Source: Pseudodesulfovibrio pelocollis
Lineage (GTDB): Bacteria; Desulfobacterota; Desulfovibrionia; Desulfovibrionales; Desulfovibrionaceae
Reading direction: 5' to 3'
Length of the DNA stretch: 43,567 nt
NCBI RefSeq assembly: GCF_030282845.1
Contig: NZ_JASTWE010000033.1
Span: 1 to 43,567 of the forward strand
Notes under the pieces: generated by a model
What the model was told of the DNA's origin: nothing
Seen by the model: only the letters and a program-made list of their open reading frames with translations
Database searches by the model: none
Made by a program: the position numbers and the translations under genes
Shown here: positions 7,627-15,795 of the stretch, one piece after another
Layout of the letters: every line of letters begins with the position of its first letter
How positions within the stretch are numbered: the first letter of the stretch is position 1

Positions 7627-9276
7627 TCAGTCGGCCAGGGCTTCGAGGAGCAGGGGGTGGAGCATGCGCCAGAAGGCCCCGGCCGGGCCGTCCAGGGTGG
7701 GCAGGACTGTCCCCAGGGCGCGGGTGAAGTGGAGCCGGTCGGCCCGGGCCGTGGCCTTGTCCATGCGCAGCAGGTCGTCGTGGCTGAAGGTGTGCTCCAG
7801 CTTGTGGTGGTTGGCGTGGGCCTGGGCCAGGGAGGCCCGGGTGCGCGCTCCGCCCGTGTCCTGGAGGTGAACCACCGCGACCCCGCCGTCGTAGATCACC
7901 TGGCCGCCCGCCTTCCATATCTGCATGTCGTGCTCGATGTCGTCCACCTGGGACGGGGAGAAGCGCACGCCGAAGTCCGGCACGTTGAGCCGGTCCAGGC
8001 GCTCCCTGTGGAGCAGATGGCAGCAGCCCATGACCGTCAGGCAGGGGCGCGCCGCGTCGAACTGGCCCATGTCCATGAGGGTGGGCGCGTTGGGCGTGAA
8101 GCGGATTTTTCTCTCGCCGACCTCGGAGAGATTGCGGAAGGCGTACTGGATGGTCCGCACCCCCTGGTTGACGCACTTGCACCCTGCGGCGGCCGCCTCG
8201 GGGAAGCGGGCCAGCGTGGCCGTGAGACGGGACAGCCAGTGGGGCGGCAGGAGCACGTCGTCGTCCAGAAAGGCCACCAGCCGGGCCGCGCGCACCTCGG
8301 GCATGGCGAGCAGCCAGTTGCGGGCCGCCGGAGCGCCCACGTTGACCGGCAGATGGACAAAGGCCAGGGATGCGGCAAGTCCGGGCGCGGCCTCGCGTAC
8401 CCGCCGCTCCAGTTCGTCCGGCGGGCAGGTGGTGGTGCCGTTGTTCAGGATGGTCACCCGCGCCTGACCCAGCCGCGTGGCTGCCAGCGAGGCCACGGTG
8501 CGGGCCAGCATGTCCGGCTTGTTCCAGGAATAGAGGCAGATGTGGGTGTTTGGTCCGGGCGTGGGCCCGGGCCCGGCGTGGCCGTCGGCAAGCCCGGCCA
8601 ACTGCTCGATGGCGGCGGGCTGGAACGGCTCCGCGTCCAGGGTGGCCAGCAGATGGTCGCGGGCTCCCGCCGTGTCGCCTTGGTCCAGGGCCATGCGGGC
8701 GCGCAGGGTGTGGGCCGGGAAGGCCGTGACCGACTCGTCGAGGAGCATCTGCGCCAGCAGCGGTTCGCCCGCGCCGTAGGCACCCCAGGCGAGCATGGGA
8801 CCGGCCAGCAGCCCCGAGGGCGAGGCAGCCATGATCTCGATGGCCCGTATCAACTGCTCGCGCGCCCCTGCGCGCCACAGGGCGAGCAGCACCGGGTAGC
8901 GGTGGGCGTTGGCGGGCTGGGCCAGCACATGGGTCAGCAGGGCGTCCGGCGCGGCCGCGCGCGGGTCGGGCGGGTTGATGGCCTCGGGCACGGGTTCGGC
9001 GGCGGTCAGTCGTCGGGCCTTGGCCAGCCAGTCTCCCATGGGTGGGTGGCCCAGGGTGCGGTTGACGTCCTCGGCCAGGCGGAGCGTGTCGCGGTCAAAG
9101 GGGTCGAAGATGGCGGCGTGGCGGACCAGACCGCTGCCCAGGGCGGCCAGGGGCGGGGTCAGGGGCCGCGCTTCGAGCAGGGTGGCGGCCGCGGCCGTGG
9201 CGTGGTCCGGGGCGAGATACCCGCTGCTGCGGGTCAGGGTCACGAGGCGCGAGACGAGGTGGGCGGCGTTGTCCAT
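7627..9276 (-). CDS. two-part protein with C-terminal family 2 glycosyltransferase domain (paralog 3)
   Basis: 549 residues, third member of the local paralog set. About 235 helical residues precede a GT-A domain starting at CLYSWNK (near 242). The NVGAPAARNWLL segment and the DDD metal motif in FLDDDVLLPPHW (near 335) are present. The nucleotide-binding LDNGSTD of the other two reads LNNGTTT here, a possible change in donor binding or activity. A late VDDIEHDMQ segment matches the DDLERDLR region of its paralogs. It converges on the SLOG-like gene. The ATG at 9276 has only a weak ribosome-binding site. Acceptor and donor are unknown. Confidence 0.85.
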   Translation of the reverse strand: MDNAAHLVSRLVTLTRSSGYLAPDHATAAAATLLEARPLTPPLAALGSGLVRHAAIFDPFDRDTLRLAEDVNRTLGHPPMGDWLAKARRLTAAEPVPEAINPPDPRAAAPDALLTHVLAQPANAHRYPVLLALWRAGAREQLIRAIEIMAASPSGLLAGPMLAWGAYGAGEPLLAQMLLDESVTAFPAHTLRARMALDQGDTAGARDHLLATLDAEPFQPAAIEQLAGLADGHAGPGPTPGPNTHICLYSWNKPDMLARTVASLAATRLGQARVTILNNGTTTCPPDELERRVREAAPGLAASLAFVHLPVNVGAPAARNWLLAMPEVRAARLVAFLDDDVLLPPHWLSRLTATLARFPEAAAAGCKCVNQGVRTIQYAFRNLSEVGERKIRFTPNAPTLMDMGQFDAARPCLTVMGCCHLLHRERLDRLNVPDFGVRFSPSQVDDIEHDMQIWKAGGQVIYDGGVAVVHLQDTGGARTRASLAQAHANHHKLEHTFSHDDLLRMDKATARADRLHFTRALGTVLPTLDGPAGAFWRMLHPLLLEALAD

Positions 9277-9384
9277 GCCCCGGTGTAGCAGACTTGGCCC
9301 GGCAAGGGAAAGCCCCCGGCCAGGACCTCGCGGAGAGGCTTGTGCCAGGGGCTGAACAATGCTTCTTGAAGGCTGCCGACCGGA

Positions 9385-10965
9385 TCAGTTCTCCAGTTTC
9401 TTGCGCGGCTTCTTCTTGGTCTGCGAGAACTTCTTCACGTCAATGCTGTACTTCTTCACCTTGTAATTGACGATGCGGTAGGAAACGCGCAAATCGCGGG
9501 CGGACTGGAGCATGTTGCCGCCGGTTTTCTTGAGGGAATCCACCAGCAGCTCCTGCTCGAACTTGGCCACCGCCTCGCCAAAGGAGAGGTTGATGCCCGT
9601 GGCCGAACTCTCGGCCGACTGGAGGGTTGGCGGCAGGTGGTAGGTGCGGATGACCGATTCCTCGCACAGCAATACGGCGCGCTCGATGCAGTTCTTCAGT
9701 TCGCGCACGTTGCCGGGCCAGTGGTACATGACCAGCAGCTCGATGGCCGGAGTGGAGATGCGCTTGACCTCCTTGCCGTATTCGCTGGAGAAATCGCTCA
9801 GGAAATGCTCGGCCAGGGGCAGGATGTCCTCGCGGCGCTCGTGGAGCGGCGGGATGAAGATGGGGAAGACGTTGATGCGGTAGTAAAGGTCTTCGCGGAA
9901 TTTTCCTTTTTCGAGCAGTTCCTCCAGGGGCTGGTGGGTGGCGCAGATGAGGCGCACGTCCACCGTGATGGTCTGCTCGCTGCCCACGCGCTGGATTTCC
10001 TTCTCCTGGATGGCGCGCAGCACCTTGGCCTGGGCGTCCATGGACAGTTCGCCGATCTCGTCGAGGAACAGGGTTCCCTGGTCCGCCACCTCGAACAGGC
10101 CGCGCTTGGTCTGGAAGGCCCCGGTAAAGGCACCCTTCTGGTGGCCGAACAATTCGGACTCGATGAGTTCCGAGGGCAGGGCCGCGCAGTTGAGCCGGAT
10201 AAGGGGCTTGTCTGCCCTGGGGCTGGCCGAATGGATCGCCTCGGCCAGCAATTCCTTGCCCGTGCCGGACTGGCCGCGCAGCAGCGCCGTGGCCCGGCTG
10301 GGGGCCACCTGGCGTGATTGCCTGAGCACCAGGCGCATGGCCTTGCTGGCGGCCACAAAGTCCTTGGGCGGGGTGGTGTCCACGCTGCTCGCCATCAGAC
10401 CCTGGGTGAGCAGATGATTCTGGGCGGCCATCTCTTCCTGCAACTGGGCCACATGGCCCGCGATGATGCCGGCCACCACTTCGAGAAACTGGCGGTGGGC
10501 GTCGAGGTCCTCGGCCGGGATCAGGGGCACGTCCACCGAGAGGGCGCCGATGACCTCATGGTCGCTCGTACCCCGGTTGATGACCGGCACGCAGATGAAG
10601 CCGAGCTTGCGCAGCTCTTCCTCGCTGCGGCCAAAGGCCTTGTTGAGGAACTCCTTGTCGTCTGACATGCGCGGCACGGTGATGGACTGGCCCGAACCGA
10701 AAACTCTGCCGATGACGCCCCGGCCCGGCGAGTAGGTCACGTCGTCGGCCTGGGCCGGGCTGTAGGTGAGCGAGAGCTTCAGGTTCTCGGTCTTGGGGTC
10801 CATGATGACCATGAACGCCCTGACGTACTCCATGTCCTGAGCCAGTATCCTCAGGAGCTGGTTCAGGGATTCCTCAAGGGGCGCGTCCCGCTTGAGGGTT
10901 TCCTGAATGGTCTTGAGGGTGACCAGATAGCTGAGGTCGGAGTCGCCTTGTGTCGTGTGTGCCAT
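9385..10965 (-). CDS. NifA-like sigma-54-dependent transcriptional activator (GAF-AAA-HTH)
   Basis: 526 residues. An N-terminal GAF sensor domain (about 20-175) precedes the AAA+ domain, which has Walker A GQSGTGKE (231-238), the sigma-54-contacting loop GAFTGA (278-283) and Walker B TLFLDE. A Fis-type helix-turn-helix with a very Lys-rich tail ends the protein. Such activators use ATP hydrolysis to open promoters bound by RNA polymerase-sigma54; the GAF ligand is unknown. It starts 11 bases after the iorB stop codon and is therefore probably in the ior operon, where it may autoregulate or control ior expression. No -24/-12 promoter is visible upstream of that operon. A longer reading starting upstream would overlap iorB and is rejected. 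Confidence 0.92.
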   Translation of the reverse strand: MAHTTQGDSDLSYLVTLKTIQETLKRDAPLEESLNQLLRILAQDMEYVRAFMVIMDPKTENLKLSLTYSPAQADDVTYSPGRGVIGRVFGSGQSITVPRMSDDKEFLNKAFGRSEEELRKLGFICVPVINRGTSDHEVIGALSVDVPLIPAEDLDAHRQFLEVVAGIIAGHVAQLQEEMAAQNHLLTQGLMASSVDTTPPKDFVAASKAMRLVLRQSRQVAPSRATALLRGQSGTGKELLAEAIHSASPRADKPLIRLNCAALPSELIESELFGHQKGAFTGAFQTKRGLFEVADQGTLFLDEIGELSMDAQAKVLRAIQEKEIQRVGSEQTITVDVRLICATHQPLEELLEKGKFREDLYYRINVFPIFIPPLHERREDILPLAEHFLSDFSSEYGKEVKRISTPAIELLVMYHWPGNVRELKNCIERAVLLCEESVIRTYHLPPTLQSAESSATGINLSFGEAVAKFEQELLVDSLKKTGGNMLQSARDLRVSYRIVNYKVKKYSIDVKKFSQTKKKPRKKLEN

Positions 10966-10976
10966 GTGCTTGTTCT

Positions 10977-11573
10977 TTATGCGTCGAGCGCGGCCACGCC
11001 GAGTTCCAGCGCTTTGAGGTTGACGGCCTGGAGCTTGGCCGGGAGGTTTGCCTTGATGGTCGCCGCCAGGGCTTCGGGTCCGAAGGGCAGCGCGCCCGTG
11101 GCGCACAGGGCGCCGAGTAGGGCGATATTGCCGCTCTGGACCGCGCCCGCCTCGATGCCGATGGTCTGGCTGTTCATGTAGTGGGCCTTATCGGTGCAGG
11201 CGGCCACCTGGGTTTTGATCTCGTCGAGGCTCGGGCAGGCCTGCTTGCCCATGGCCACCGAGAGCGGGGGCATGAACTCGGTGCTGGAAAGCACCAGTCC
11301 GCCGCGCTTGAGGTAGGGCAGGGCGCGCACGGTCTCCATGGGCTCGAAGCCCAGCAGGATGTCTGCCTCGCCGTGGCCGATCTTGGGCGATTTGCAGCCG
11401 ATGAGCACGGTGGATTCCACCACGCCGCCGCGCTGGGCCATGCCGTGGATTTCGCCGGAGGTGACGGGCAGTCCGGCGGCGAGCACGGTCCTGGCAAGCA
11501 TGGTGGTGGCGGTCAGGGTTCCCTGGCCGCCAACGCCGGTCATGAATATGCGGATGGGCTTGATGTCGTTCAT
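10977..11573 (-). CDS. iorB: indolepyruvate oxidoreductase subunit beta
   Basis: 198 residues. The N-terminal MTGVGGQGTLTATTMLA segment is typical of the gamma/beta subunit of 2-oxoacid:ferredoxin oxidoreductases, and GEIHGMAQRGG is the usual second signature. With IorA it oxidatively decarboxylates aryl pyruvates (indolepyruvate, phenylpyruvate) to aryl-acetyl-CoA, reducing ferredoxin, in anaerobic aromatic amino acid breakdown. The ATG at 11573 lies one base after the iorA stop codon, so translation is coupled, with AGGGGCAG inside the end of iorA as ribosome-binding site. Length matches the family. Confidence 0.93.
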   Translation of the reverse strand: MNDIKPIRIFMTGVGGQGTLTATTMLARTVLAAGLPVTSGEIHGMAQRGGVVESTVLIGCKSPKIGHGEADILLGFEPMETVRALPYLKRGGLVLSSTEFMPPLSVAMGKQACPSLDEIKTQVAACTDKAHYMNSQTIGIEAGAVQSGNIALLGALCATGALPFGPEALAATIKANLPAKLQAVNLKALELGVAALDA

Positions 11574-11574
11574 T

Positions 11575-13410
11575 CTAGCTGCCCCTTTTCTTGGCTTTGA
11601 TGTGTCCGCACACCTGTAGGCAGAGCATGCAGCCGTTGCACAGGATGGGATTGACCGCCGCGTGGTCGCCGTCGCGGTACATGGCCGGGCAGGCCAGGGT
11701 GTCCAGACATTCGAACCGGCCGGTGCAGCTCTCGGCCACATAGGCCACCTGGGGCGCGACCTTTTTGTAGATCCGGCGGGTGAACAGCGGGCACGGCTCC
11801 TTGGCGATGAGCGCCCTCACGCCCTTCATGGTCTTGAGTTCCTCGAAGGCGGCGATGGTCTTCTTCTGGTTGAAGGGGTTGACCTCGCGCACCTCGGTCA
11901 CGCCGAGTCCGCGCAAAGAGGCCTCGATGTCCAGCCGGGAGTCGTTGTCGCCGAGGATGGTCTTGTCCACGCCGGGGTGGGGCTGGTGGCCGGTCATGGC
12001 TGTGGTCCGGTTGTCGAGCACCACGATGAGGACGTCGTGCTTGTTGAACACGGCGTTGGCCACGCCGGTGAGCCCGGAGTGGAAGTAGGTGGAGTCGCCG
12101 ATGAAGGCCAGCACGGTCTTGCCCGAGGCCAGGGCCGCGCCGCCGCCCGCCGAGATGGACGACCCCATGCACAGCAGGAAGTCCGCCGCCTTGAGCGGAG
12201 GCAGCAGCCCCAGCGTGTAGCAGCCGATGTCGGACGAGTAGATGGCGTCGTCGCCAAAGACCTTGCGCGCGGCGAAGTAGGAGCCGCGATGGGGGCAGCC
12301 TGCGCAGAGGTTGGGCGGCCGCATGGGCAGGGCGGCGGGCTGGCAGGCGTCGCGCACCGGGGCGGCCTCGCCTGTGAGCCGACAGATGGCGTCTTCGACC
12401 ATGCTCACGGTGAACTCGTTGCACCGGGGCAGCACGTCCTTGCCAAGAATCTCGACGTCCAGGCCGTTCTTCTGGGCCAGCACGCGCAGGTCGTTTTCGA
12501 GGATGGGTTCCAGCTCCTCCACCACGAGGAGCCGGGAGACCGACGAAAGGAAGTCGAGGCACATGGTCTCGGGCAGCGGGTGGCTGAAGCCGAGCCCAAG
12601 CACCTTGACCCTGTCGGCCAGACCGCTCTGGGCCAGGGCATCGGCCACATAGGCGCGGCTGATGCTTGAACAGACGATACCCAGCGAGCCGCTGCCGGTG
12701 ACGGTGTTGTAGGGGGAGTTCTCGGCCTCCTGGCGCAGGGCTTCGAGCCGCTCAAGCAGGGCCACGTGCATGGGCCGGGAGAAGGCCGGGATGGGGACGA
12801 ATTTCGAGGGGTTGCGCTGGAAGCCGTCGGGCTTGCCCGGGTCGGGCACCGGGCCGAACTCCACCGGGCCGCGCAGGTGGTTGACCCGGGTGGTGGTGCG
12901 CAGCATGAAGGGCGCGCCGTGCTTCTTGCTCAGGAGCAGGCCGTCGCGGGTCATGTCCTTGGCCTCCTGGGCTGTGGACGGTTCGAGGACCGGCATGCCC
13001 GCCAGCCGGGCGTAGTAGCGGTTGTCCTGCTCGTTTTGGCTCGAATGGCAGCCGGGGTCGTCGGCCGAGAGCAGCAGCAGACCGCCCGGGGTGCCGGTGT
13101 AGCACAGGGTCATGAGCGGGTCGGCGGCCACGTTGACCCCGACATGCTTCATGGTGCACAGCGTCAGCGCCCCGGCCAGGGTCGCGCCGCCCGCCACTTC
13201 AAGGGCGACCTTCTCGTTGACCGAGTATTCAAAGGAGTACCTGGCTTCTGGTGAGAGCCGGAAAAGGGTATCGGGTACCTCGGAGGAAGGGGTGCCGGGG
13301 TAGCAGGTGGCCACCTGCAGGCCTGCCTCGACGGCTCCGCGAACGATGGCCTCGTTGCCGAGCAGCAGGTCGATGTGGCCGGGCGCGTCGGCCAGGAGGG
13401 AATGTGCCAT
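11575..13410 (-). CDS. iorA: indolepyruvate ferredoxin oxidoreductase subunit alpha
   Basis: 611 residues. The N-terminal pyrimidine-binding domain opens with LLLGNEAIVRGAVEAG and contains CYPGTPSSE. The TPP-binding domain has GDSTYFHSG and a downstream LDNRTTAMTGHQPHPG loop. The C-terminus carries the ferredoxin-like Fe-S part: Cys 562, 568 and 574, then 591, 594, 597 and 601. That is slightly fewer Cys than two perfect 4Fe-4S motifs, so the first cluster may be variant. It is the catalytic subunit for aryl-pyruvate oxidation in the cytoplasm. Start ATG 13410 has GGAGAG upstream. It follows the TPR gene by 38 bases and precedes iorB by one base, forming one operon. Confidence 0.94.
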   Translation of the reverse strand: MAHSLLADAPGHIDLLLGNEAIVRGAVEAGLQVATCYPGTPSSEVPDTLFRLSPEARYSFEYSVNEKVALEVAGGATLAGALTLCTMKHVGVNVAADPLMTLCYTGTPGGLLLLSADDPGCHSSQNEQDNRYYARLAGMPVLEPSTAQEAKDMTRDGLLLSKKHGAPFMLRTTTRVNHLRGPVEFGPVPDPGKPDGFQRNPSKFVPIPAFSRPMHVALLERLEALRQEAENSPYNTVTGSGSLGIVCSSISRAYVADALAQSGLADRVKVLGLGFSHPLPETMCLDFLSSVSRLLVVEELEPILENDLRVLAQKNGLDVEILGKDVLPRCNEFTVSMVEDAICRLTGEAAPVRDACQPAALPMRPPNLCAGCPHRGSYFAARKVFGDDAIYSSDIGCYTLGLLPPLKAADFLLCMGSSISAGGGAALASGKTVLAFIGDSTYFHSGLTGVANAVFNKHDVLIVVLDNRTTAMTGHQPHPGVDKTILGDNDSRLDIEASLRGLGVTEVREVNPFNQKKTIAAFEELKTMKGVRALIAKEPCPLFTRRIYKKVAPQVAYVAESCTGRFECLDTLACPAMYRDGDHAAVNPILCNGCMLCLQVCGHIKAKKRGS

Positions 13411-13448
13411 GAAGTCTCTCCGTAATTGATTGAATCGGGTGAGCGGGA

Positions 13449-14102
13449 TCAGTTCGCTTCCGACTGGGCGATCCTGTGGTCGATGAAGGGCTTGTCGGAC
13501 ACCTGCTCCTCGGAAAGCCTGCGATAGGCCTGGAGGGCCTGGGCCGTGTCGCCCGCCTGCTCGGCCGCCGTGGCCAGCTGGCGCTGGACCGGCACGGCGA
13601 ACCCGGCCGGGGCGCTGGCCGCCAGGGCCTTGAGCACCGTCATCGATTCGCTGGCCTTGCCCGCCAGCAGCAGGCATTTGGCCTCGCCAAGGCGGGCCAC
13701 GACCTTCAACTCGTCGTTAGCCGCAGCCGCAAGGCGGCCCCAGGCGTCGGCGGCCCTGTCCCATTCTTCAAGGTTCATGGCCGACTGGGCCAGCTCCGCC
13801 AGCACGGCGGCCCTGGCCGACTTGGGTGCGGAGTCCAGCAGCCCTTCGAGCCTGTCGAGCTTGTCCTGGCCCGAGGCCTCGATGACGATGACACCGAGCT
13901 GGCTCTGGGCCTCGGCCAGCGCCCGGGCGGAGTAGCCGCTGTAGGCCGCGTAGGCCGCAGCGACGAGGATGATGGCCGCCACGCTCGCCATGATCACATT
14001 TCTGTGTTTGAAGGCCGCTTCGAGAACGGGGTGCAGGGACGAGGGAACCCGGGCCTCGATCTCGTCGAGGGCGGCCGGTCCGGCTGTCTTGTTTTCAACC
14101 AT
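13449..14102 (-). CDS. membrane-anchored TPR-like protein (YfgM-type)
   Basis: 217 residues. A short cytoplasmic N-terminus precedes one membrane segment (about residues 35-57, VIMASVAAIILVAAAYAAY). The rest is an Ala/Leu-rich periplasmic domain with tetratricopeptide-like helix pairs. This is the plan of YfgM (TPR_21 family), which associates with the Sec translocon and periplasmic chaperones; that role is from family knowledge. It is the first gene of the operon continuing into iorA, iorB and the sigma-54 activator, an unexpected partner for a soluble oxidoreductase. GGAGGA precedes the ATG with rather long spacing. Confidence 0.8.
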   Translation of the reverse strand: MVENKTAGPAALDEIEARVPSSLHPVLEAAFKHRNVIMASVAAIILVAAAYAAYSGYSARALAEAQSQLGVIVIEASGQDKLDRLEGLLDSAPKSARAAVLAELAQSAMNLEEWDRAADAWGRLAAAANDELKVVARLGEAKCLLLAGKASESMTVLKALAASAPAGFAVPVQRQLATAAEQAGDTAQALQAYRRLSEEQVSDKPFIDHRIAQSEAN

Positions 14103-14429
14103 TGGTGTCAGTTTCCTCCGTATGGATGTCTGGATGTCGTTCAGGTCAATGGCCTGACGGCGCAGAGGGCTTGATAAGCAAAATTGTAAAAAAGGTCAAA
14201 GCCTATTTTGTGGAAACAGGGATTTGCGGTCGTTTTTCGGGCAGAATTTCGGATGAACAGCTGGTCAAATGACAAAATGGGAAAAACGGTCTATTCGGCA
14301 TGGTCGCGAGAATGAGGCGTCAGGTTTGACTTTTCGCCGTGACCGGGGTTAGCAGGGTGGACCCGGTGGAGTGCCATGGGGCGGTCCCGGTTCTTCGGAC
14401 ATTTTCGACAAGTCTTGACGGGAGGGGGC
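14103..14429. other. divergent intergenic region between the ior operon and proA
   Basis: The longest gene-free stretch in the window, 327 bases, with an AT-rich core at about 14170-14290. It holds a good minus-strand promoter (14171-14199), the recurrent TTGACTTTTCGCC 13-mer at 14327-14339 on the plus strand, and the proA ribosome-binding site GGGAGGGGG just before 14430. I see no RNA gene, riboswitch-like hairpin set or sigma-54 site in it. Confidence 0.6.
14171..14199 (-). promoter_or_regulatory. candidate sigma-70 promoter of the TPR-iorAB operon
   Basis: Read on the minus strand, TTGACC (complement of 14194-14199, 5/6 to the -35 consensus) is followed after 17 bases by TATCAA (complement of 14171-14176, 4/6 to the -10). 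The spacer is T-rich. It would give a leader of about 60 bases to the ATG at 14102. Confidence 0.5.
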
Positions 14430-15689
14430 ATGGATATTCGCCAACAGATGATCGACATGGGCAGGCGCGCCAGGCGCGCGTCGCGGGCGCTGGCCAAGGC
14501 GTCGGGCAAGGCCAGGAGCGGGGCGCTGCTGGCCCTGGCCGACCTGCTGGAGGCCGAGTCCGGGGCCGTGGCCGAGGCCAACGCCCTGGATCTCGCCGCC
14601 GCTGCCGAACGCGGCCTGGACAAGGCCCGGGTGCAGCGGCTGACCATCAGCGACAAGGTGCTGCGCTCCATGATCGCCGGGTGTCGCGAGGTGGCGGCCA
14701 TGGCCGATCCCGTGGGCGGCATCGAGTCCATGACCAGACGGCCCAACGGCATGCTGGTGGGCCGCATGCGCGTGCCCCTTGGCGTGGTGGCCATGATCTA
14801 CGAGTCGCGGCCCAACGCCACGGTGGACGCGGGCATCCTCTGCCTCAAGGCGGGCAACGCGGTCATCCTGCGCGGCGGGTCCGAGGCGTTCCACTCCAAC
14901 GCCTGTCTGGCCGGGCTGATGCACCGCGCCCTGGAGCAGGCCGGGCTGCCGCGCGACGCGGTCCAGGTGCCCGCCACCACGGACCGCGAGGCCGTGGCCG
15001 AACTGCTCAAGCTCTCGGACTTCATTGACGTGGTCATCCCGCGCGGCGGCGAGGGACTGATCCGCGCCGTGACCGAGCAGGCCACCATGCCGGTGCTCAA
15101 ACACTACAAGGGCGTCTGCCACCTCTTTGCCGATGCCTCCTGCGACATCACCCGGGCCGTGCCCATCATCGACAACGCCAAGACCCAGTACCCCAGCGGC
15201 TGCAACGCCCTGGAATGCCTGCTGGTGCATCGCGATGTGGCAGAAGTGCTCCTGCCCCGGGTGGACAAGGTTTTGACCGCCAAGGGCGTACGCTTCAAGG
15301 CGTGCCCGCGCTCCCTGCCTCTGCTGGGCGATGGTGCCGAACCGGCCATGCCGGGCGACTGGGGATACGAGTTTCTCGATCTGGTCCTGGCCGTGCGGGT
15401 GGTGGATTCCCTGGACGAGGCCCTGGACTTCATCGCCGAGCACGGCTCCAACCACACCGAGGCCATCCTGAGCGAGAACTACGAGCACTGCATGCGCTTC
15501 ATCCGCGAGGTGGACGCCTCCCTGGTGGTGGCCAACGCCACCACCCGCTTCAACGACGGCGCCCAGCTCGGCCTGGGTGCCGAGATCGGCATCTCCACCT
15601 CCAAGCTCCACGCCTACGGCCCCATGGGCGTGCAGGAGCTGACCAGCGCCAAATTCGTCCTCCTGGGCGAGGGGCAGGTGCGGGAGTAG
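14430..15689 (+). CDS. proA: gamma-glutamyl phosphate reductase
   Basis: 419 residues, the family's usual length. It catalyses the NADPH-dependent reduction of glutamyl-5-phosphate to glutamate semialdehyde, step two of proline synthesis in the cytoplasm. The catalytic cysteine is C258 in PSGCNALEC. Other family blocks are RVPLGVVAMIYESRPN near 114-129 and the C-terminal HAYGPMGVQELTS. The ATG at 14430 is chosen for the strong GGGAGGGGG just upstream; an in-frame ATG at 14376 has none and adds 18 unconserved residues. proB is not in the window. It converges on the cysteine synthase fusion gene, with a long hairpin between them. Confidence 0.96.
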   Translation: MDIRQQMIDMGRRARRASRALAKASGKARSGALLALADLLEAESGAVAEANALDLAAAAERGLDKARVQRLTISDKVLRSMIAGCREVAAMADPVGGIESMTRRPNGMLVGRMRVPLGVVAMIYESRPNATVDAGILCLKAGNAVILRGGSEAFHSNACLAGLMHRALEQAGLPRDAVQVPATTDREAVAELLKLSDFIDVVIPRGGEGLIRAVTEQATMPVLKHYKGVCHLFADASCDITRAVPIIDNAKTQYPSGCNALECLLVHRDVAEVLLPRVDKVLTAKGVRFKACPRSLPLLGDGAEPAMPGDWGYEFLDLVLAVRVVDSLDEALDFIAEHGSNHTEAILSENYEHCMRFIREVDASLVVANATTRFNDGAQLGLGAEIGISTSKLHAYGPMGVQELTSAKFVLLGEGQVRE

Positions 15690-15730
15690 GACGGGCGGCT
15701 TCGGATTGTTGGCCGATCATATCTCTTACA

Positions 15731-15772
15731 AATCAAAGGCCGCTGTTCTCGTGGGAACGGCGGCCTTTGATT
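15731..15772. terminator. long bidirectional hairpin between proA and the cysK fusion
   Basis: A 13-base perfect stem (15731-15743 with 15760-15772), a T-G wobble and four further pairs enclose a 6-base loop, giving an 18-base stem. It lies 42 bases after proA and 24 bases beyond the stop of the converging gene. There is no clear T tract on either side beyond the T's of the stem, so termination may rely on the stem ends. The position argues for a shared terminator. Confidence 0.7.
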
Positions 15773-15795
15773 GGGCTGTCGGTCGTCGGCTCGAT

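Noticed and set aside
10966-11106. Longer N-terminus for the sigma-54 activator
   Set aside because: It would overlap iorB by more than 100 bases and its residues are an Arg/Pro-rich shadow of iorB.
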